Origin: Alphaproteobacteria bacterium
GTDB lineage: Bacteria; Planctomycetota; Phycisphaerae; UBA1845
DNA length: 64,000 bases
Direction of reading: 5' to 3'
NCBI GenBank assembly: GCA_028285105.1
Contig: JANQQE010000028.1
Coordinates: forward strand, 1 to 64,000
Shown here one piece after another: positions 25,052 through 34,472 of the stretch. Positions within the stretch are counted from its first letter, which is position 1. Every line of letters starts with the position of its first letter. The notes beneath the pieces were generated by a model. It worked only from the letters and a program-made list of their open reading frames with translations, searched no databases and was not told where the DNA came from. A program made the position numbers and the translations under genes.

Positions 25052-25689
25052 CAGTCAAGCTCCCATTCTTCTTTCGGATTGAAGACTTGCCAACTCTGTC
25101 GAATTTCATAGCCATTGGCTTCTTCAAAAGGAGACCATGGTAATCCACTCAAGATCGCACCTCCATTGCCCCACGTCGGTTCATGCAAATGAAGGACGCA
25201 CATGACTGATCTGCCGGTTTTTCCATCACCGAAATCCGTGAACTTTCGTAAACGTTCGATATCGCGGAGTACGGCCTTTGTACTCTTGCGGCTCTTCCTC
25301 CGAGTCACGATGTCGTCCGTGTGATCGTACGTCGTAATTGTTCTGATACACTTTAGCTCTACTACGACGGCGTTCACCCCATCTTTGATTGGCTGTCGAC
25401 GTCGCAGGACGATGTCGGGCCGTAGCTTCCTCCCCCATGCGGCCCAAATCACCACAAAGCTATTGAGCAACGGTCGTGGGCTGTCGAAGATTGCAGAAAC
25501 ATCGGTCAACGGTTTGAGTCCATCGTTCTGCTCAAGTCGACTGAGGATATGATGTCCAAAGTGCACAAGTACGTTGCGTTCCTGATTCTTGACTATCTCG
25601 GGATACGATTGAACATCAACAAAAAGGCCTTTCCATGCCTCTTCGACTACTGTAAGCAGATCAGCATCTGGACTGTGTGACGTCGTCAT
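25051..25689 (-). CDS. Small PD-(D/E)XK-like protein between hsdR and hsdM
   Basis: The 212-aa product has a nuclease-like core near residues 90-115: GRKLRPDIVLRRR then AVVVELKCI, i.e. the Asp and the E-x-K of a PD-(D/E)XK fold, preceded by helical sequence and followed by a lysine-rich segment (TRRKSRKSTKAVLRDIERL). I do not recognise the family; the pattern is consistent with a small DNase-like accessory protein or a Vsr/NucS-like fold. It overlaps hsdR (ATGA at 25686-25689) and hsdM (ATGA at 25051), placing it between the restriction and modification genes, which is not standard for type I systems. Confidence in an active nuclease is low. Confidence 0.6.
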   Translation of the reverse strand: MTTSHSPDADLLTVVEEAWKGLFVDVQSYPEIVKNQERNVLVHFGHHILSRLEQNDGLKPLTDVSAIFDSPRPLLNSFVVIWAAWGRKLRPDIVLRRRQPIKDGVNAVVVELKCIRTITTYDHTDDIVTRRKSRKSTKAVLRDIERLRKFTDFGDGKTGRSVMCVLHLHEPTWGNGGAILSGLPWSPFEEANGYEIRQSWQVFNPKEEWELD

Positions 25690-28379
25690 GCAGCAATACC
25701 CTCATTAAGCACTTTCAATAACGTTTGCAATTGACCGCCGAATGCAGCTTCTGCTGCGCGCCATCCGCCATGATTGGCGAGGATAGGGATTGCGTCGAAG
25801 TCATCCTGGTCAATCGACAGGCTCTTAGCGAGGTGCGCTTTGATGCGATCCAGCCAGACTAGCTGCGCCCCAGTCATTGGAGTTATGGTCGCGCCAGCTA
25901 GCTTGTCAACTGCACGTTCCACGCGTTCGCCAGCGGTGAGCAGCGGCTGCTGCGCGTCGGCTGCGTGTTTGACCATCGATATGATGTCGACGAGCGCACG
26001 ACGGTAGTGCATCTCGTGTGCTCGCTGGAGGTTCTCGATGGTGAATCGCTCGGTTGTGACCGCCAGCTTCTGCTGAAGCTCTTCCAGCGCGTCGGTGGAC
26101 CAGTCCTTCGGTCGCGTGAGCAGGATCTCGATGGCGGCGATTCGTGAAGGGTTCTCTCGGACGAATCGCTCAAAGGCAGCGAGATAGTCTTCGGGCCGAT
26201 GCTCATTGCCGAGCCCGTCGCGAATGACCCACTCGCTCGTGACCGTGTCTTGGTGCTCTTCGGCGACGATGAACGTCTTAGGGGCACGCGGGTAGTTGAT
26301 CAGCAAATCTTGAAACGCGGGGTCGCGCAGGATCTGCATCGTGGCAGTGAAGTCATCGCGCAGGATGCGCGGGAGCGACCTTGCAAACTGGCCCATGTCG
26401 CCTTCCGGGATGTATGCTGCAAATATCTCACGTGCTTCCCCGGACATTTCCTTGTCGATGCGCTGCAACCGTTTGATGAGAACGCGCGTAGCGTAGTCGC
26501 GGTCACTGTTGTTCCAGATGTCGTCGATAAGTTCTAGAATCGTCTTGCCGGCCCTGGTCGGCGCATCGGCAGCGAAGTCGCTCGCCGTGCGGAAGTACTC
26601 TAGCAGCGTACCGGCGAAGCAGTCGAAGACGGTGAAGTGCGACTTGTCGGGGAAATGAAAGCCTCTACGCGTTCCCCGGCCGAGCATCTGCTCGAAAAGG
26701 ATCCGGCTCTTAACCGGTCGCAGGAAGACAATGAACTCCAAGTCGGGAATATCAACGCCAGTCGACATGAGGTCGACGCTCACGACAATGCCGGGGTTAG
26801 GCCGGTTTCGAAATTCGCGTATGCGCTGCAGAGGGCGGTCAACGGTGCCAGTGATCTTTGCGACGAAGTCGTCGCCGCGGCCGAACACTTCACGGCAGGT
26901 TCTCACAAGGTCCTGCGCGTGCGACGTGAACGGCTGGTCGTTGACGGCGAAGATCAGCGTCTTTGGAAATCGGCCGTATCGTTGCTCGTGATCATCGGCG
27001 TAGCGTTTGAGTTCATCGATGATCTTGCGACTTGAGTCGGGGACGGTGATGTCACGCTCCACCGCGGAAGCGTCGAATTGCCGCTCAGCCTCCAGGCGAT
27101 CAAGACTCTTCTCACCCGTTTGTGGATCGATGTACTGCACCGCCTCGTTCTCGGAGAGGAACACACCATTGATGCGTACACCGGACTCGATTTTGACTGC
27201 GTCGTAGTCGACGAGGAATCCGTCTTCGACAGCTTGGCGGTATCCGTATTCGTAGATCTTCTCCTTGAAGTATGCGAGCGTGTGTGCCGCCGGCGTAGCC
27301 GTCAATCCAATTCGGATTGCGTCAAAGTGGTCAATCGTTTCGCGCCACACGGACATCTCTTGGGCGGTGTAACCCCGGTGGCACTCGTCAGCAATGACTA
27401 TGTCGAAAGCGTGAATCGGAATATCCAGCCGCTCTTCTGCATCCGCGTCGAACTCCTCTTCGCTGGCGTAGCGGGCAAGGTCGCGCCCGAATAGGTTCAT
27501 GGCCATACGCTGAACCGTGCACACGTACACGAACGTGTGCTTGGGCTGCGGGGTTAGGAGATGGTCGGCTGGCAAGACCTGTGGATCGAACTTGTCGCCG
27601 CCATCCTCGTCCAAGTCTTCGCGTCGGAATCGCTGGCTGAAGACCTGGTAGATGTCGGTGAATTTCGTTGTGCCGTCGGGACGAAATGCGTTGAAGGCTT
27701 GCACAGCCTGGGCGGCCAGGACGCGGCGGTCCACCAATAACAGGACGCGGCGAGCTGCGCCCGCTTTCAGTAGCCGGTAGACCTGATTGACCATGGTGAA
27801 CGTCTTGCCAGTTCCCGTCGCCATGGCAACGAGAAGTTGACGCTTGTAGTCCGCAATCGCATGTTCGATGGCGGTGTTCGCATCGACTTGGTAGTAGCGC
27901 AGGCGCGGGTGGTCGTTCGGGGCGGCAAGGAGCGATTCGACGGCTTCTGCGAAGTCAGTACCGAGGCGTTCCCGAATTGCGTCAGGGGTTAGGAAGTCTC
28001 GGACTTCGCGAGCGCCGGACAGGGCATGTCGAACATCGCGGAAGTGGATCTCGTTTCCGTTTGTGGACCAGAGGAGCGGCGCGCGTAGCCCGTCTCGCTC
28101 GAAACTCCCTGATGGCAGCCCACGAGCGTAACGCTCGGCCTGCGACAGGACGTTCTCTGGATCGACGCCGAACCGCTTAGCTTCGAGGATTCCGATAATC
28201 TGCCCATCCAGGATGAGAGCGTAGTCAGCGGGTCCACTGGTGGTCGACAGCTCTGTTACGGCATGGGCCGTCAGCGTACTGGGGTCCATTGAGGCAGAAT
28301 GTCGGACAACCTCCCATGAGCGCGCACGCAGCCAGGTATCAATGCGAGTCTTACGCGTAATCCATTCGGACTCTCGCAA
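25686..28379 (-). CDS. hsdR: Type I restriction endonuclease subunit HsdR
   Basis: An 897-aa motor-nuclease. The N-terminal nuclease domain contains ADYALILDGQIIGILEAKR (about 51-69), giving the Asp, Glu and Lys of the PD-(D/E)XK site. A superfamily 2 helicase follows with Walker A ATGTGKTFTM (near 184), DECHRG (near 330), GLTATPAA, and motif VI GRGTRRG (near 590). The C-terminal part is of the EcoEI type, which binds HsdM-HsdS. It translocates and cuts DNA that lacks HsdM methylation. It is the first gene of the operon; the next start overlaps its stop. No promoter was assigned in the 1.36 kb upstream. Confidence 0.95.
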   Translation of the reverse strand: MRESEWITRKTRIDTWLRARSWEVVRHSASMDPSTLTAHAVTELSTTSGPADYALILDGQIIGILEAKRFGVDPENVLSQAERYARGLPSGSFERDGLRAPLLWSTNGNEIHFRDVRHALSGAREVRDFLTPDAIRERLGTDFAEAVESLLAAPNDHPRLRYYQVDANTAIEHAIADYKRQLLVAMATGTGKTFTMVNQVYRLLKAGAARRVLLLVDRRVLAAQAVQAFNAFRPDGTTKFTDIYQVFSQRFRREDLDEDGGDKFDPQVLPADHLLTPQPKHTFVYVCTVQRMAMNLFGRDLARYASEEEFDADAEERLDIPIHAFDIVIADECHRGYTAQEMSVWRETIDHFDAIRIGLTATPAAHTLAYFKEKIYEYGYRQAVEDGFLVDYDAVKIESGVRINGVFLSENEAVQYIDPQTGEKSLDRLEAERQFDASAVERDITVPDSSRKIIDELKRYADDHEQRYGRFPKTLIFAVNDQPFTSHAQDLVRTCREVFGRGDDFVAKITGTVDRPLQRIREFRNRPNPGIVVSVDLMSTGVDIPDLEFIVFLRPVKSRILFEQMLGRGTRRGFHFPDKSHFTVFDCFAGTLLEYFRTASDFAADAPTRAGKTILELIDDIWNNSDRDYATRVLIKRLQRIDKEMSGEAREIFAAYIPEGDMGQFARSLPRILRDDFTATMQILRDPAFQDLLINYPRAPKTFIVAEEHQDTVTSEWVIRDGLGNEHRPEDYLAAFERFVRENPSRIAAIEILLTRPKDWSTDALEELQQKLAVTTERFTIENLQRAHEMHYRRALVDIISMVKHAADAQQPLLTAGERVERAVDKLAGATITPMTGAQLVWLDRIKAHLAKSLSIDQDDFDAIPILANHGGWRAAEAAFGGQLQTLLKVLNEGIAA

Positions 28380-29738
28380 CTGTTGGGCTCCGGATTCACG
28401 AGTCTCATGTTCGACGCAGTCGTATTTAAGGGGCCTAAATGCCCGAAACGACCTTGATTGTACGTGCTTGCGGGCTTGCGTACAGGCCGTGTGGCCGCCA
28501 ATGTGGTTCTGTGCAAGTAATCGGCGAAAAACGAGGCCGATCCTCTGGAGTTGCGGCCCTGGCGGTCGTAATGCAAGTTTGTGGACGGATCCGCATGAGC
28601 GGCAGCGCGCTGGTCGTCCTTCTGATCGCAGTTGATCATGAAGCTAGCCTTGGCGCAATGTTCGGATGTGTGTGTTGTTGATCGCTACTCGGTCGAAAAA
28701 CAGCCCTGGCGCTGTTGAGAGCGAGCTTTTAGGGCAGTTTTCGAGGTTTAGACGAGGGTGTCCGTGGTTTCCGCACCATTTGAGAACTCTTGGGTATTTT
28801 GGCAGCAAATGCGGCAAACAACGGAGCATTGTCAAACCGAGGAGTCGGCCTCTAAGCTAGCGATGTTCGTGAGACCGCTGCATCCTGCATGGTTCAGCAG
28901 GCAACGCAACCAAAGCACTTCTCACCGATGCCGGATCCGCCCTCCGCAGGCTGCTCCGCTATTTCGACAGCGTTGCCTCAATGGTGCTATACCCTTTGCT
29001 ATTCCGCCGAACCCAAATACCAATGACACGCGTGCGATCACGGACGCCTGATTAGTGGCGTCTAAGGCCGGTTACGCTTTTTCTCCCATTCAACACTGCA
29101 GGTTCGCAACATGCCTCCCACACCTGAAAGGCGGAACTCCAAAGGCAGCGTATGCGGGCCGTTTCGATCGTTCGGCGAAACTCGAAGAGTGAACGCATTG
29201 GAGGAGAAGTGAGGGAGCGACGATCGGTTTCAGCCTTGAAAACCCAGAATTATAGACTTGCTGAACGTTGTGGATTGCCTAGCATATCCTTTAGCGAGGT
29301 GCCATCTGGATGTACTTCAGCCTTCAAGCCGCAGAACAAGACATCGAGAAACCAAAGAATGTCACCGCTTCACAAAGAGCTTTGGGACGTATTTGTCAAG
29401 CAGCCAAGGATGCGATTATCATGGGTAACTGGTAATTGAATTACGAGAGCCTGCGGGTTCCGTGTGGGCTGGTCTTGATAACAGTTAAGTGGAGGCGTCG
29501 TATGTGCAAATCTCGAAACCGCGTCTGGTGGCCATTCGGCACTCGCATGAAGGCATTGTCAAATTCTGCCCGATGCCCTGAGCACGCTCCGGTTACTCTT
29601 CGTGTCTTGCGTTTCGCCAAGCAACGTTCAATGGCCCCCGCTCTTTGGGCTCTCCGCCGATTCCATAAAATGGGAATTTAACCTGCCAGCACCCGCTGAT
29701 TTCGAGCATTCGTCTGCCTAAAGAACAGGGGATTCACG
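28380..29738. other. 1.36-kb intergenic region, no supported gene
   Basis: This lies between the divergent hsdR operon and the LIV transporter operon. Frames up to about 130 aa occur but have no recognisable family, no ribosome-binding site and uneven composition. I saw no tRNA or array. It should contain both operon promoters. The ribosome-binding site of the next gene (aggggat) precedes ATG 29739. Confidence 0.45.
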
Positions 29739-30863
29739 ATGACTAAGAAATATTGGACTGCCATCGCCGCATCCATTGTGCTGGCTTTGGTCTTACTGAT
29801 ATTGACTACACGAGATTCCTCTAATGAAACTGTAGCCGTGGGAGCAATCTTACCGCTCACTGGTGATGTTGCAACTTACGGCAAGTCCATTAAAAACGGT
29901 ATCGAACTAGCCATCAATGATGTAAACGCTTCAGGCGGAATAGACGGCAAGAACGTCAAGATGATTTACGAAGACGACGGAGGTTCCCCGAGATCTGGCG
30001 TGACTGCTGTTACCAAACTCATTAGCGTTGACGACGTTCCGGCGATAATAGGTGCCGTTCCTTCAAGTGTAACTCTTGCCATTGCTCCAATCGCGGAGCG
30101 CAAAAAAAGAGTGCTTCTCTCGCCAGCTTCAAGTTCACCAAAGATCACCAACGCTGGCGATTTCATATTCCGTAACTACCCGTCCGATGAGTTGGAAGGG
30201 CGGCTTGTTGCGGAACTTTGCATTAGTCGCCAAGACATGACGGCTGGCATATTGACGATCAACAACGATTATGGTGTGGGCCTAAATGCGGTTTTCTCAA
30301 AAACATACGAGGCCCTCGGCGGACGAGTTGTTGTTGATGAATCCTATTTGGAGGATACAACCGACTTCAGAACTCTCTTGGCAACAATCAAGCAACATGC
30401 GCCTTCCTGTATCTTCATTGTCGGATACGGGCGCGACCTCGGAACATTGGTTCGACAAGCGCGGGAACTGCAGATCAAAGCACAATTCTACTCCACGGTG
30501 AATTTCCTAGACCCGCAGTCACTATCAACTGGGGGGGATGCCGTCGAAGGTGTCATTTTCTCATCGCCAGTCTTCGACGCCAACTCACACGAACCACAGA
30601 TCAAGGCGTTCGTCAAAAAGTATCAAACAGCATTCTCGGAAAGTCCAGACGTTTGGGCAGCGCATGGTTATGATGCCATGCTCCTCCTTGTCGAAGCCAT
30701 GCGTTCTCACGGTACGACTCCTGAAAACATAAAATCAGGCTTGTACGCAATAAGCGAGTTTCCTGGTGTTTCCGGCACAACTACTATTGACGAGAATGGA
30801 GATGTCATTAAGACTGCACGCTTTATGACCGTGCACGAGGGTGTGTTTGTCCCCTATGACTAG
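29739..30863 (+). CDS. LIV-type ABC transporter substrate-binding protein
   Basis: The first 25 residues are a hydrophobic export or anchor segment (AIAASIVLALVLLIL) with no lipobox Cys, so the protein is exported or membrane-tethered. The mature part starts ETVAVGAILPLTGDVATYG, the classical start of type I periplasmic-binding proteins (LivK/Leu-Ile-Val). It continues with GIELAINDVNASGGIDGK, then VTAVTKLIS and the hinge regions. It captures a small ligand, probably an amino acid or related compound, for the permeases downstream. It is the first gene of a seven-gene operon; the next gene starts 24 bp after its stop. Confidence 0.9.
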   Translation: MTKKYWTAIAASIVLALVLLILTTRDSSNETVAVGAILPLTGDVATYGKSIKNGIELAINDVNASGGIDGKNVKMIYEDDGGSPRSGVTAVTKLISVDDVPAIIGAVPSSVTLAIAPIAERKKRVLLSPASSSPKITNAGDFIFRNYPSDELEGRLVAELCISRQDMTAGILTINNDYGVGLNAVFSKTYEALGGRVVVDESYLEDTTDFRTLLATIKQHAPSCIFIVGYGRDLGTLVRQARELQIKAQFYSTVNFLDPQSLSTGGDAVEGVIFSSPVFDANSHEPQIKAFVKKYQTAFSESPDVWAAHGYDAMLLLVEAMRSHGTTPENIKSGLYAISEFPGVSGTTTIDENGDVIKTARFMTVHEGVFVPYD

Positions 30864-30887
30864 GTGGCAGCTAAGGAATCTCCAAAG

Positions 30888-31949
30888 ATGCGTAAACTAA
30901 TTGACTTCGTGAGGACGGCTTACCAAGCATTTATTCGCAATGTGAGCGATGCGCAGACGGCTTTGATAGCAATTGCTTTCGGTACGACACTTGTGAGTTT
31001 CATCTTTGGAGCAGCTCTTTCGACTGAATTGTCATCAGGTAAGGTCTCCGCCAAATTTTTATTCTTGATCGTTATCTTGCCTGGCTTCTCGGTGATCTCT
31101 ATATTTTTCGTCCAAACAGTTCTATCTCGGCACGAATCACTTGTCCGCGAAAGGAAATCTCGCGCCGAATCAACGTTTCTCGCCGCGCTGGATGAATCAG
31201 TGTCAAGCACCCCAGCCAAGAGTCAATTCCTCGCAAATTTACTGGCCAAATGGCACAGAGACATGGATTCTCTCAGGCAAGGAAAACTCACCATACATGA
31301 TACGTATTGGGATGTCTGTTCTGATCTATTTCGGCTCGCTAAGAATGCGGTTGAGTGTACGAGTGCTGTCCCAATAGAATTCTGGGATTCTGAAAGTTCA
31401 AAGTGGAACCCGGAATTGGACAACTATAAGAGATTCCAGCAGCGCGAACTAATCGGCAAAGGCATTAGTGTTCGGCGCACGTTCGTTTTCGAGTCGTTCA
31501 AGAAGGAAGACGCAGATGAGATTGAGGTGGACTGGGAGCCGTTTCTCAAAATCGCGCTTGAACATCTGAAATCTAATTTCGCTGTCTACTATTTATTCTT
31601 GGATGAAGCTGGAACTCATAAGCACGACCTCTCTTACGATTTAGCCTTAATCGACACAGACGTTTTGATGGTCGGACGCACATCCTCTATCAACACCGGC
31701 GTGTTCTATTATGATTTCTATGAGCTAACGCCGGCCACAATTCAGTCTGAATCATTTAAGCCAACTCTAAACGGTGTACTATCGAATTACGAACAGATGC
31801 TTAGCAACCGGGCGAAGGCGGCTCTTAGAATCCAAGAACATCGTAAACGAATTGAGAGTTTCCCGGCCCTTAAGGAAAAAGCATATGCAGTCGACTGCGA
31901 AGCAATCAAATCAGCCGCTCAACAAGTCAGCTGGCCCAAATCCAACTGA
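30888..31949 (+). CDS. Two-helix membrane protein with cytoplasmic domain, unknown
   Basis: ATG 30888 was chosen over GTG 30864 because aagga lies about 10 bp upstream. Two hydrophobic segments (about 25-47 and 58-80: LIAIAFGTTLVSFIFGAAL and FLFLIVILPGFSVISIFFV) are followed by a charged linker (HESLVRERKSRAE) and a 230-residue soluble domain. That domain contains AVPIEFWDSE, then GISVRRTFVFESF, and AVYYLFLDEAG, then DTDVLMVGRTSSINTG. The pattern recalls phospholipase D-like or ligand-sensing folds, but no HKD motif is present and I do not assign it. It is not a normal part of LIV transporters. It could be a sensor coupled to transport, and it overlaps the methyltransferase gene by 65 bp. Confidence 0.6.
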   Translation: MRKLIDFVRTAYQAFIRNVSDAQTALIAIAFGTTLVSFIFGAALSTELSSGKVSAKFLFLIVILPGFSVISIFFVQTVLSRHESLVRERKSRAESTFLAALDESVSSTPAKSQFLANLLAKWHRDMDSLRQGKLTIHDTYWDVCSDLFRLAKNAVECTSAVPIEFWDSESSKWNPELDNYKRFQQRELIGKGISVRRTFVFESFKKEDADEIEVDWEPFLKIALEHLKSNFAVYYLFLDEAGTHKHDLSYDLALIDTDVLMVGRTSSINTGVFYYDFYELTPATIQSESFKPTLNGVLSNYEQMLSNRAKAALRIQEHRKRIESFPALKEKAYAVDCEAIKSAAQQVSWPKSN

Positions 31950-32661
31950 CACACAAACTGATGAATTTCGTCAAATCTTCCCTTCGGTTGATAAACGGAT
32001 TCAAGCGTGGTCACAAGTTTATACTTCAGAAGGTCGGCGGTGGGGAATGACGCCCAGCCTTGCTGCACACCTATCACTGACTGACATCAATTCTTTGTCT
32101 GTGCCAAATGGCGCCCTCCTGGATGTCGGATGCGGATATGGACGAGATCTGGCCCTGTTCCGAACGTTTTTCCCCGATATGGCGCTTCACGGAGTTGAAC
32201 CCTCTCAGCCCGCTATCGCGCTAGGAAGCCCTGTGTTTCAAGAAATCAAACTCCGAAATCTCTACGAGAATGACGTGTTCCGTAATTGTTGGCATGTACG
32301 AAGGCGAGAACGTTTTGATATCATTTTTGCGAACTATTTTGTCCATCTGTTTTCCGATGAGGAATCCGCAGAAGTCTTTCGCATTCTTAGAGCAATCTTG
32401 AAACCCCATGGCGCATTGATTCTATCTTTCGTCTCTACTCGAGACCCACATTTTGGCCTGGGAAAGCATCTTGGGCGAGGGGCATACGAAGTGAGACAAG
32501 GCATGCCTTGGCGGTTTGTGAACGAGCAGGATGTGCGGTCTCTGGCAGCAGCCTCAGGATTATCCATTCAAATCCTACGGCCCTACACTGAGACAGAGCT
32601 CGTCGCTGATGCGTGCGATCGCGTAGAATCACTTTATGTGGTGGCCAATCGAGACGACTAG
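31885..32661 (+). CDS. Class I SAM-dependent methyltransferase in transporter operon
   Basis: ATG 31885 has aagga at 31872-31876 and starts inside the preceding gene. The Rossmann fold is clear: motif I LLDVGCGYGRDLAL (near 75), the acidic strand LHGVEPS, motif IV FDIIFANYFVHLF, and LILSFVS. This is the layout of small-molecule or protein methyltransferases, and the His/Arg-rich C-terminal end shows no target. A methyltransferase is not a usual LIV operon gene. It could modify the transported compound, a signalling metabolite or a partner. It is separated from the permease gene by 5 bp, so it is co-transcribed. Confidence 0.85.
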   Translation: MQSTAKQSNQPLNKSAGPNPTDTQTDEFRQIFPSVDKRIQAWSQVYTSEGRRWGMTPSLAAHLSLTDINSLSVPNGALLDVGCGYGRDLALFRTFFPDMALHGVEPSQPAIALGSPVFQEIKLRNLYENDVFRNCWHVRRRERFDIIFANYFVHLFSDEESAEVFRILRAILKPHGALILSFVSTRDPHFGLGKHLGRGAYEVRQGMPWRFVNEQDVRSLAAASGLSIQILRPYTETELVADACDRVESLYVVANRDD

Positions 32662-32666
32662 TAAAA

Positions 32667-33545
32667 ATGTTCGCACAATTAATTGCTAATTCTATTCTTG
32701 CGGCGGCTTATATTTCTCTGACTGCGGTAGGCTTTATCATAATATACAAAGCCACGCATTTTTTTCATTTTGCCCACGGTATTGTATTCGCGATAGGTGC
32801 TTATTCTGTCTATCAGTTTCATGGAGTTTTGGGGCTACCATTTGTCGCTTCTATCCCGATGGCTGCCGTCCTTTCAGGTTTTATCGGCTACTTGATGGAG
32901 CGTCTAGTCTATCGCCCGCTCAGACAGCGCGGTGCCAATGGCCTTGTTCTATTGATCTCGTCTATCGGATTATACACGATAATTCAGAATACTTGTTCTC
33001 TCTTGTTTGGAGATGGAACGCAGGTTATCCGTCGTTCGTCCGTTGGGACTACAATTTCTATCTTTGGAGCTTTGCTGTCCTGGACTCAGTTAATCTCTGT
33101 CTTAGCCGCCGTGTTCTTGTTGAGCGTTGTCGAGTCGATTAATCGATTTTCGTCCATTGGAATTTCGCTTCGTGCCCTTTCGTGTGATCCCTCACTCGCT
33201 GCGATCGTAGGCGTCGATCGCGATCGTGTCATTAGTATTGCCTTTCTCATTGGTTCTACCTTAGCTGGTGCCGGCGGGATCCTCTATGCGTTGGACATGA
33301 ACATGACGCCGACAATGGGTATGTCGGCCCTGATGTTAGCCATTGTTGCGGCGATCATAGGGGGATCAATCAATACATGGGCCATCGCTGGTGGTGCGGT
33401 GCTGTTGAGTCTTGGGCAGCAGCTCGGAACATGGATATTCGGGGGCGAATGGCGAGACGCTGTTGCATTTTTGCTTCTTCTTTCTTTCCTAATGATCCGG
33501 AACCGCGGACTGGGTGGCACAGCGAATCCAAGTGTCAACATGTAA
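32667..33545 (+). CDS. LIV-type ABC transporter permease (LivH-like)
   Basis: A 292-aa integral membrane protein with about eight hydrophobic helices. It has the LivH signature region: the N-terminal ILAAAYISLTAVGFIIIYKA, then THFFHFAHG, and the coupling motif GISLRALSCDPSLAAIVGV (a LivH EAA-like loop that contacts the ATPase). ATG 32667 follows the methyltransferase stop by 5 bp. It forms one half of the transmembrane channel with the LivM-like protein 2 bp downstream. The sequence is intact; the A+T-rich base use in this operon differs from the flanking restriction genes. Confidence 0.9.
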   Translation: MFAQLIANSILAAAYISLTAVGFIIIYKATHFFHFAHGIVFAIGAYSVYQFHGVLGLPFVASIPMAAVLSGFIGYLMERLVYRPLRQRGANGLVLLISSIGLYTIIQNTCSLLFGDGTQVIRRSSVGTTISIFGALLSWTQLISVLAAVFLLSVVESINRFSSIGISLRALSCDPSLAAIVGVDRDRVISIAFLIGSTLAGAGGILYALDMNMTPTMGMSALMLAIVAAIIGGSINTWAIAGGAVLLSLGQQLGTWIFGGEWRDAVAFLLLLSFLMIRNRGLGGTANPSVNM

Positions 33546-33547
33546 AC

Positions 33548-34417
33548 ATGGAATACATTGCACTCATCCTAGTGCTTATTTGCATATACTGTATCCTATC
33601 ACTGTCCCTAGATTTGCTAGTTGGGCATTTGGGCCTATTGTCAATGGCGCAAGCTGGCATTGCCGGTATTGGATCGTATTGTACTGGAATAATTGCAATT
33701 GAGCAGGGATTCCCATTTCTCCTTACCGTGCCATTGGTGGCTGGTGCAACGTCAGCGTTATCCGTTCTTGTTTCAATCCCAACACTCAGATTGCACGATG
33801 ATTACTATGCAATCGGAACTTTTGGGTGTCAGGTCATCCTGTTTAGTATCTTCAATAATTGGATCGCGATTACAAACGGTCCTCTCGGACTTCCGAATAT
33901 CCCGCATCCGAGAATTCTGGCATGGATGGTCGATACAACTTCCGAATACCTGATACTTACCAGCAGTATTCTTGCGATCTGCTGCTTGTTGGTTCATCTT
34001 ATCACGAACAGTCCTCTAGGCCGCGTTCTCCATGCAATTCGCGAAGACGAAGTTTTAGCGAAATCTATGGGGCACAATGTCGTCTCTATAAAAGTCGGCA
34101 TCGCTGCGCTTAGTGCCGCACTGGCTGCGATGGCGGGATCATTGTACGCGCACTTTGTTACATTTGTTCACCCGTCCAATTTTTCGGTCACCGAGTCTAT
34201 TCTTGTTTTGTCGATGGTAATTTTGGGCGGCGCCGCAAGTATTCGGGGTCCAATTATAGGCGCTAGTGTTCTGATTGTTCTTCCGGAGATTCTTCGTTCT
34301 GTTGGAATCCCGAGTTCGATCGCTGCGAATGTTAGAGAGATAGTATATGGAATCGCACTTGTGATGATGATGGCCTGGCGCCCTCACGGCTTAGTCGGGC
34401 GCTACTCGTTTCGTTGA
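33548..34417 (+). CDS. LIV-type ABC transporter permease (LivM-like)
   Basis: ATG 33548 is 2 bp after the LivH stop; the longer upstream frame overlaps LivH and is rejected. The protein has a hydrophobic profile with about eight membrane helices, the LivM motif GHLGLLSMAQAGIAGIGSYC and a coupling loop HAIREDEVLAKSMGHNVVSI. It is the second half of the membrane channel. No sign of damage. The downstream ATPase gene begins 55 bp later, after a short region that could hold a ribosome-binding site. Confidence 0.9.
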   Translation: MEYIALILVLICIYCILSLSLDLLVGHLGLLSMAQAGIAGIGSYCTGIIAIEQGFPFLLTVPLVAGATSALSVLVSIPTLRLHDDYYAIGTFGCQVILFSIFNNWIAITNGPLGLPNIPHPRILAWMVDTTSEYLILTSSILAICCLLVHLITNSPLGRVLHAIREDEVLAKSMGHNVVSIKVGIAALSAALAAMAGSLYAHFVTFVHPSNFSVTESILVLSMVILGGAASIRGPIIGASVLIVLPEILRSVGIPSSIAANVREIVYGIALVMMMAWRPHGLVGRYSFR

Positions 34418-34472
34418 CTTGGCCTTACCAGCTCCTCGCAAGTTGGCAACCGACAGAAGAGGCCGTTTTCTT

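Noticed and set aside
28380..29738. Several frames of 60-130 codons in the gap upstream of hsdR and the transporter operon
   Set aside because: Antisense or composition-biased, with no ribosome-binding site and no known family.
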